Shown here piece by piece: positions 57,206-64,000 of a stretch of 64,000 nt of DNA. The number at the start of each line of letters is the position of its first letter. Position 1 is the first letter of the stretch. Where the stretch lies: contig NW_017265135.1 of the NCBI RefSeq assembly GCF_001638985.1, forward strand, positions 2,471,223 through 2,535,222, read 5' to 3'. The position numbers and the translations under genes are program-made. Under the pieces are notes generated by a model. It saw only the letters and a program-made list of their open reading frames with translations, was not told where the DNA came from and did no database searches. The stretch is from Phycomyces blakesleeanus NRRL 1555(-) (taxonomy: Eukaryota > Mucoromycota > Mucoromycetes > Mucorales > Phycomycetaceae).

Positions 57206-57585
57206 TGTCAAGTCTCGATCTGGTATTTCTGTCAGAGTTGACATCGTAGATAGAAATCCTTAAGTCAGGTATCCAATTGGTTATTCCTTTTAACATATGC
57301 CGTCAATGTTATACTGATTGGTTCCCCTTTTTGTTAACCAAGACATATTATATCGCCTTCCATAAATGTAAAACCAATATGTCTTGGGTAAAATAATTAG
57401 ATTAGATAGTTTCACTTTTAAGAAATCTGTATAAATACTCCAAGATTTATATCAATAAAAAGCATTCAATTCTCTATATTCCTATATGTTCCTATTTATT
57501 CACAACGTCCTAGTTGGTGGTGATCTATTATTAAAACTTATACAAGTTAAAATAATAGAAAGATACATCCAGTCGAGACTTGACA
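57206..57585. repeat. 380-bp LTR-like element with 13-bp inverted ends
   Basis: TGTCAAGTCTCGA at the left and TCGAGACTTGACA at the right, with an internal TATAAATACTCC and AATAAAAAG. This looks like a solo LTR, but the flanking 5-mers (ACAAC, TTTCT) do not match. Confidence 0.6.
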
Positions 57586-58010
57586 TTTCTTTTCGGGCAC
57601 TTGTAACAAAGTCGCAGAATCAATATCACTGTGGATTGTCAAGTTTTAAGAATAGTTTTTAGATAAGAATAAAGATACTTTTTATTAATTATATTTCTTA
57701 ACTATTTATACAAAATGATACTTGATTTCTGGCTAAAAGAATAGCTACAATAATATGTCTTAGATGCTAATTGTCCAGTAATATCTTCTACAAGTATATT
57801 CACCATTTAAAACATCTAAAGCATATACAGAAGACCAATCAGCAAAGTCAAGATCTTTTATTCTGAAAAGTCAGCTGTTACTGATTGCTTATAACTTCCA
57901 ATTTTGATCACCAATGTCAACTATGACAGAATGTTATTTTGTTGTACCTGTTCAAGTCTATCTTTCAATTCACTGTAAACATAGCCAAGTTCGTCAAGCT
58001 TTAATAACAC
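57586..58010. other. Repeat-derived spacer
   Basis: AT-rich, with an LTR-like fragment at 57640-57710 (ATTGTCAAGTTTTAAG, ATACTTTTTATTAATT). No gene is seen. Confidence 0.35.
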
Positions 58011-58403
58011 TGTTATATTCAACATAATTACTAATCAAAAATAGAGTGCACATATACTCAATAAAGAAATTTATTAGATAAGTAATCACTATCAAATTAT
58101 ATATCTTGGTTCACACTATAAATATATATATATAATAGCAGTAGCAAGATCTCACATTCCATTCTACAGCACTTATTATCATAATCAAAGCATGTCTAAT
58201 AACTTAGTATATCTTATCAATAATAGAGAAAACAGACATTACATTATATACTTTTATCATCACCCAAACTGCAATGTCTACATAAACGCATAATATGAAT
58301 AGCAATAAGGAATACTCTTATTCTCTTTTCTTTAATAAAACAAAGTCTCACCTTACTTCTCATCTGCACTTTGTTTCTCTTCTTCTTTTCTTAAGATATA
58401 ACA
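58011..58403. repeat. Solo LTR, family C, copy 2
   Basis: 393 bp from TGTTATATTCAACATAATT to AAGATATAACA, flanked by AACAC (58006-58010 and 58404-58408). Shares AACAGACATTA, CAATGTCTA and AATAAAACAAAGTCTCAC with copy 1 at 55024-55963. Confidence 0.88.
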
Positions 58404-58675
58404 AACACAAGAGTATAGCAAATAAGAGAGAAAATAAAAGATGAATTTTATTATTAAGTCTAATTATCCAATGAAAAATAAGTCGCTTTAATTAAATCTT
58501 TTTAGGTACTTTTGCAAGAAAAGTCCTCCAAAAAAAGAGTTTGAACAAGGCACTGAATTCCAATATTATAGCAATTATGAGAAGAAAATTGTAAATAGAA
58601 AATCTCGTAGGAGTATAGGCAGATTAAAGTTAGATATAAATGGGAAAAAAAATATTAAAAAAAAGTTTATATGCT

Positions 58676-59833
58676 TCAAAAATTAAATGCAGCTATTACT
58701 AATGATAAATATAATATTTTTAAGGTTTGAATCCCTTCTTTTAGCGCAGAGTTGTTTATAACAATATGAGTGGGAATCCACGGAAACTGTGCTTTTGTAG
58801 CTACAGGCGGTGTACTGATAGGTGTTTCGATTACACCAGCTAATTTTACCCATGGTACTTCATTTAGCTCTGATACAATTTCCATGGCATCTCCGTCATC
58901 ATAAAAGTCAACTTCAATAAAGTTAGGTTTTTTCCCAAAGGTACGAGTGCATTCAGCGATTTGCTCACGAAGCGATTTACTGTTAGTCACTGTGGCACTG
59001 TCTCGTTGGGGAACCTGAGCCTCTATGTTGCCTAGCTTGAGGGTCCCGTATAAGAAGTGATTCATTACATACATATGCCCATCAGGTGATTTTAGAGTGG
59101 AAGGTCGATCGATAGTACACTTGAAAGAGTTCTGATCTGTATTTTCGTACGGAGTCTCGAATACCAATTGAAACTGATCCATAAGCCTATAAATATGCAT
59201 GTAAAGGTGTGAGCATACATCTCCATTGCTCAGCTAATCGTTCTTTTTGTTAAAGTTTCTTTTTGCTCACCAAGGAATGTTTTTTTCATCGGCCTGAGAA
59301 TCCACAAAGTTAACAACGCGCTTCCCTGAATCAATCATTTCGTTCAATGTCGGCCAAGGTTTTGATGAATCGTGTGTATAGATGTAAGGCATTATTTTCG
59401 AAGCACTATATACATTCGCCAGTCGACCCGCTTTCATATTATATAGATTATTCCACATGATAGTTATAACCTCCCGAGGGTGTTCATCCAACCATTCAGC
59501 TATTGTATCTAAAACACCCGAAGCAGGTCCAGCATCAAGAATACTGCAAGACGTATGGCACAGATGTACAGCAGCTCGATCCAGAATCGGAGCAACTGCT
59601 GAAAACTTTAGACCTCTTACACCTTGGTTAAGTTGGTCAATAATAGGGAAGTTTTGGGTAGCTGCTATATTTCTTCCTACTGCATATGAATCGTGGGTTA
59701 CAAGGTATGTTATGTTGGTATATGAGCGGTCGCACAAGCCAGAGTAGCCATTGCATACATTCTGACATTTTACAAGAGAGAGAATAGAGAGTACTAAAGT
59801 TAAAAGCGCTGGTATAACATTAAAATATTTCAT
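58676..59833 (-). CDS. Secreted PI-PLC X-domain-like phosphodiesterase
   Basis: Exons 59833-59271 and 59186-58676 give 357 aa. Residues 1-23 are a signal peptide (FNVIPALLTLVLSILSLVKC). The PLC-X TIM-barrel motifs follow: ITYLVTHDSYAVG with the first catalytic His47, LNQGVRGLKFSAV, and AVHLCHTSCSILD carrying the second His. EVITIMWNN and RVVNFVDSQADE are further strands. Cysteines at NVCNGYSGLC and CHTSC suggest an extracellular protein. The last residues are hydrophobic (TLKILYLSLVIAAFNF), a possible GPI signal. Such fungal proteins resemble bacterial PI-PLC but many lack proven activity; no Y domain or C2 is present. Confidence 0.88.
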
Positions 59834-60125
59834 AGCTGGCTTATTTTATGCCTAGACAGAAAAATAAGGTAACAAATACTAGAAGAAGTATAAAAAGAGA
59901 AGAGTAGGAATAGGAATAGGAATAGGAGTAATAGGAATAAGGATAAAGATAAGAGTTGAAAATAATCATATAGAAGATTTTGTAAACATAAATATTCAAT
60001 TACCAACTCCCCTGAGGAATAAGAATGCAAATACATTTCTCCTGACGAAAGATGTAAATATACTCCTGTTTATTGCAGAACTTCTTTTTCTTTTTATTTA
60101 TGTGATATAATTTGACAGACCTCAG

Positions 60126-61099
60126 TTACCGGGATCCAAAGAAGTTCCCCAAACCAGATGTCACGGCTTTCCCAATAAAGCCAGAGGCACCACTACCAAG
60201 CGATCCAAATGCAGACTGAGCAGCCATTCCAGTTGCCCACTTTCTTTTAGCATCCTTGTCACATTGAGTATAACCATACACATTGGCCACATTCAGAATA
60301 AGTGCCACTGCCACAATAACCAACCAAGATGCCTTGACAGTAATCAACGCTGTCAAAGCCAGAAGCACCCAAAGAACGGGGGTTGCATATAGAACGGACC
60401 AGAAAAGACGCGAGTCTCCGGAGTTAGCCTTTCGATTAGGCTATATTATGCCAAGAGATAAGTTTAACCAAGTAATCTCAAGATGAAACAATAACTTACA
60501 TGAGCACTTTCGAAAACCCATCGATTAGAACCATCTTCCTGAATCTCATTCCACCAGCGGAGACCAACAAGTAAACGTCCAGAAACGTTTTTTACAGTCC
60601 AAAAATCAAAGGCAAGTAAAAGGATTGTCACAACAAAGACGAGCGTAAAGTTGTCTGTGAAAATCGATCCCAACAAATACATTAGGAGTGCGCCTAGTCG
60701 AAACGCGATAAAGAAAAAAGCTGCAATGGGGTGACTATAAATCAGAGTATTTCATTTTTTTTATCAACAATTAATTCAAGAACAGATCAATGCCACAATG
60801 ATTCCTTACCTTGATTGTTCAAAGTAGTCCCGGATCACATTGTTGTTTGCGTTAACGTTTGGGTTTCCATTTCCATTTAAGTTATTGTTGAAGTTAGCGG
60901 CTTCTAGGTTGTCTGCAGAGATGAAACTATCATGGGCAAGGAGATTATCTCTGCTTTCGTTCGACTGTATCCTTGTTGGTTTAGTATCCGTTTTACTGTG
61001 TAAACCATTCTGATTCTATTTGCCCTTACCATCTTGCTTTACGTTCTTGAAGAATGAAAAGCCCTTGGATTTCATTACCCGCACGATAAATGGGCGCAT
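60126..61099 (-). CDS. TVP23: TVP23/FAM18-like Golgi membrane protein
   Basis: Four exons (61099-61079, 61009-60810, 60734-60500, 60440-60126) give 256 aa. After an Asn-rich disordered N-terminus come the family features: FEQSSHPIAAFFFIAFRLGA, FDFWTVKNVSGRLLVGLRWW, WVFESAH and LFWSVLYATPVLWVLLAL, with about four membrane helices, then NVYGYTQCDKDAK and a Gly-rich C-terminus. TVP23 proteins sit in Golgi/TGN vesicles and aid sorting and retrieval. The 21-nt first exon (MRPFIVR) is inferred from a phase-0 GTAATG donor and CAG acceptor; another start further upstream is possible. Confidence 0.87.
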
Positions 61100-64000
61100 A
61101 TGTCATGTGATTTATGTACTTACTATCATTAGTGCGAGTTAAAGATATATTTTTCTTTTGTGAAAAATAAGATGTTTGAAAGTTACTGAGTATTTGAGTA
61201 TAAAATATATAGATACACCAAAATATTATGATTCTTTATGTATTCATAATGAAGAGGGGAGACTTCCAGATTTTACCCTCTAGTTGACTTTTCTTTTACT
61301 GATGTATAAAAGTAACTATTCTTTGTCTATTAAAGCTATTTCATTAATGAGATTTAGTACAGCCAAACAATAATAATAGTAGTAATAATTTCTATGCACT
61401 GTTTTTCGATAGAAATATTTGAAAAGTTTTTTTTGGTTTTTTTTTTTTAATTTTGATAAAACAATTAACCTTCTTAATATATTAATTTACATTAATGTAT
61501 TGTAAGCTTCATAGCTGATTTCCATAAAACATAGGCCTTCAATCCAATGTAATTAGTTTTTATTTGCTTTGTTTTGTTTTGGAGCAACCAAACCTATTAA
61601 TTGACATTTTGGAAATAATAATAATAACAGTTTTTTTAATTGATCAGAGTGTACAAAATTGTCATTTACCGCCATGTTTTTTTATTAAAGAAATACCAAG
61701 TAAATAGTCAATCTTATTTGACTTTATTCTCAAGGTCGTTCGTTTATCATTTTGAATAGGAAATATCGAGGTACCTCTATGAATCTAAGTGAAGGTTCGA
61801 CTATTTTTTTTGTCTTTAAAAACAATCTCTTTTTCTAAACCAATATACCATGCTTTTTAGATCCCAATCTGTTCTTGTTATTATATCTTTAATAAATTCA
61901 AATAAAGAGTTAAAAAAAGGAGGGGTGAAGGGTTAATTTTACAAGAAAGTGCCTGTCCTTACTGCAATTCCGATATAAAGAAGTTTAAATAAGTGCCCCA
62001 GCCCAACACCCCAGTGAAACTACACCTCTCAATATGTATATTCTTAATTTATTAATATACAAGCCGAAATTATTTGGATGATCAAGGCAGTACAGTAACA
62101 AACAACCCTTCTCGCTAACTATAGAACTGAGACAATGCCGCAACCTTAAGCTTTAGTAACATCCTCGAATAAATTTGTGTAACATAAAATATCCGAATCG
62201 TCTTCAAAAGTTCTTTTTACCAAAAGGTATTGACACCAGTTAGTATACAAAAGACAATGCCGGGAAATATTTCAAGAGCTTATTCAAATACTATCCCCCT
62301 TACTTTTTTTTCAATCTAATTATCTTCATAATATAGTCAAGACGTCTAAGTAAAACAAAGCTTTTATACTTAAGGCAATCATTCCACCATTCACAGCTAC
62401 AGCTACAGCTATTTTTATAAAAAGAATGGACAAAGTTTCAGTCAGTTGATAATTAATTTATAAACAATTTCTTTACTGTTTTTTTTTGTCTACTCGCAAA
62501 AACAAATCATTTGCTATAAAGTTAGCTAAACGCGGATAAGTGCTATATTTATTAAGAGTAATAAAGGCATAGAGAGAGAAAGATATATCACGCGCTGAAG
62601 CGACTATTATAAGACAACCAGTACATTTTCTGGGTTTAGCCGTATGCAATCATGGTAGCATATATTAAGTGACATATCCCTTCTATAGCCAACCTCAAAA
62701 GATACTTGAATTTTGTTTATCTTGTCACGGTATCATTTTGGCTCACAATCTATGCTATGATATATATATCAGCCCCTGATATGCTATTTGCCCTTCTTAC
62801 CAGAATATCCATTGGTTGCAGGTGTATTATCCTCTTAACTGTCTATACACTTATATTTTGGTGGTTAGTACCGCAGTTTATCACCTAGCAATAGATAAAA
62901 GTAATTCTGATCTAAAGCCAAAAATGTCTTTTGTTTTATATATATATTTAAATTTCTATAGCTACGTTGTTAACTGATTCAAATCGTAATACAATACGAT
63001 GGTCAATATTTGGTGGAAGAAACATATATGCATCTATTTACTACTTTTTAATACTTTAAGCTCAATAAATTAATGGGTATATATCTACAGGGTTTTTTAT
63101 AGACATTGTAGAAAGGGTATTCTATTGTATTCTATTATAGAATTACTATAATATCAGTACATAACCACTTCCTTCTGAGTAAAGGGTCATTTTTGGAAAG
63201 GATGACACTAAAAGCTACTAGATATGAGTCTATACAGGATTTTTGTGTATGATATATATTATTAAGTGATATAGCGCATGATGCTGCTCATCACATACGC
63301 TTGGGTTATATTTATGCACAAGAAATGAAGAGAGTTTATTGATTTTTAGACTGTCCGTAGCTGATTTGTCTATATTTTTGTGTACTTACGAGTGCCCTGT
63401 AAAGAAGAAATAAAAATAAAGTAAAGTAAAAAAATTAAAAAAACTGGAGTACAAGGAAATACACGAAAAGTATACGAAGAATAGTAGTCGCTTTTTTCCC
63501 CCCATTTTACATATATTTTTCAAACCATGCCACAATGGTTTTACAAAAATGAAATTCGTACAACTCATAACCCATTCAAATCAATATTCACAGGATCACA
63601 AATTCATACACGATCAATTTCTTGTCCACCCCGAAAATCAACAAAGCGATTCTGTAAGATTCCATGTGGCATGTGAGACCATGTACACGCCAAAAGCAAC
63701 ATTGTACAAAAAGCATGTAACAGGGATGTCAAAAAGAAGTTTGTTCACAATAATAAATAAACAATAGCATGAAATGAAATAAAATGAGATACTGTATATA
63801 CTTCAGGTACGATTTTGCGGAACTAGTATCATTATAGGGTAGTGTTTTTTTTATATCTTCTGATGGGCTTCTACTCCGGCTAAAATACTACAGCAATATT
63901 AACCCAGCATGAAAAATATTCATGGCTCCTTTGGAATCCCAAACAAGGGAAAACTGACATCTTATTCTTATAAGTAATGTATGTTCTTCTGCTAGAAAAA
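61100..64000. other. 2.9-kb AT-rich region without recognised genes
   Basis: Open frames of 60-72 codons occur (62706-62888 hydrophobic; 63549-63767) but show no domain, splice context or codon bias. CAGCTA tandem units near 62395-62412 and long A/T runs. It may be TVP23 promoter plus spacer. Confidence 0.5.

Noticed and set aside
46487..58408. Repeat-induced point mutation (RIP) of the elements
   Set aside because: The young element has identical LTRs and a single stop rather than dense C-to-T/G-to-A change; the old LTR differs by mixed substitutions.
61010..61078. In-frame TAG in the 5' part of TVP23, suggesting readthrough
   Set aside because: A 69-nt phase-0 intron with GTAATG donor and CAG acceptor removes it and leaves an ATG-started first exon.
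1..64000. CRISPR arrays, bacterial operons or prophage
   Set aside because: Spliced eukaryotic genes throughout; direct repeats found are microsatellites or LTR pieces, with no spacer-repeat pattern.

Overview
The window looks like nuclear DNA of an early-diverging fungus, most likely Mucoromycota (inference). The genes are split by many short AT-rich introns (about 45-140 nt, GTAAGT-like donors, CTAAT/CTAAC-like branch sites). A Kre9-like secreted protein, an AzgA purine permease, a twin-CX9C mitoribosomal protein and chromodomain Ty3 elements fit this. Gene models below were spliced by eye; for every complete multi-exon model the exon lengths sum to a whole number of codons ending in one stop.

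Gene-rich part, 1-42.7 kb. In order: 3' end of an importin-7/8-like karyopherin (+); a long F-box/LRR protein (+); a PPPDE-thioredoxin-PUL fusion (-); ribosomal protein uL22/RPL17 (-); an AzgA-type purine permease (+); mitoribosomal mS37/MRP10 (-); a decayed 3.4-kb Tc1/mariner-type transposon with about 250-bp inverted repeats; a secreted Kre9-like protein (+); an AIFM3-like Rieske/FAD oxidoreductase (+); an AGGF1-like OCRE/FHA/G-patch protein (-); a NUDIX hydrolase (+); a DUF3020 protein (+); an SR-type splicing factor (+); a Zn2Cys6 transcription factor (-); and an EF-hand-like/coiled-coil/C-terminal-membrane protein that is a candidate KASH-type LINC component (+).

Repeat-rich part, 42.7-58.4 kb. 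This is a stack of mobile elements whose order of arrival can be read from target-site duplications. A non-LTR (LINE-like) element lies on the minus strand from about 56.4 kb to 54.05 kb. A solo LTR of family C split its reverse transcriptase, and a solo LTR of family B then landed inside that LTR. Next to the LINE, an old solo LTR of family A was split by a young chromodomain Ty3 retrotransposon of the same family (47327-53656), whose two 631-bp LTRs are identical by eye. Its gag-pol is one reading frame with a single internal TGA. A second family-B solo LTR, a second family-C solo LTR, a TA-flanked MITE, decayed LTR pieces and a tRNA-Pro(AGG) gene complete the region.

Right end, 58.4-64 kb: a secreted PI-PLC-X-like protein (-), a TVP23 Golgi membrane protein (-), then about 2.9 kb of AT-rich sequence with no convincing gene.

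The host genes are mostly unrelated housekeeping functions (nuclear import, translation, splicing, purine uptake, redox, cell surface, Golgi) and do not form an obvious pathway or cluster. The most unusual content is the nested retroelement stack and a few odd protein architectures.
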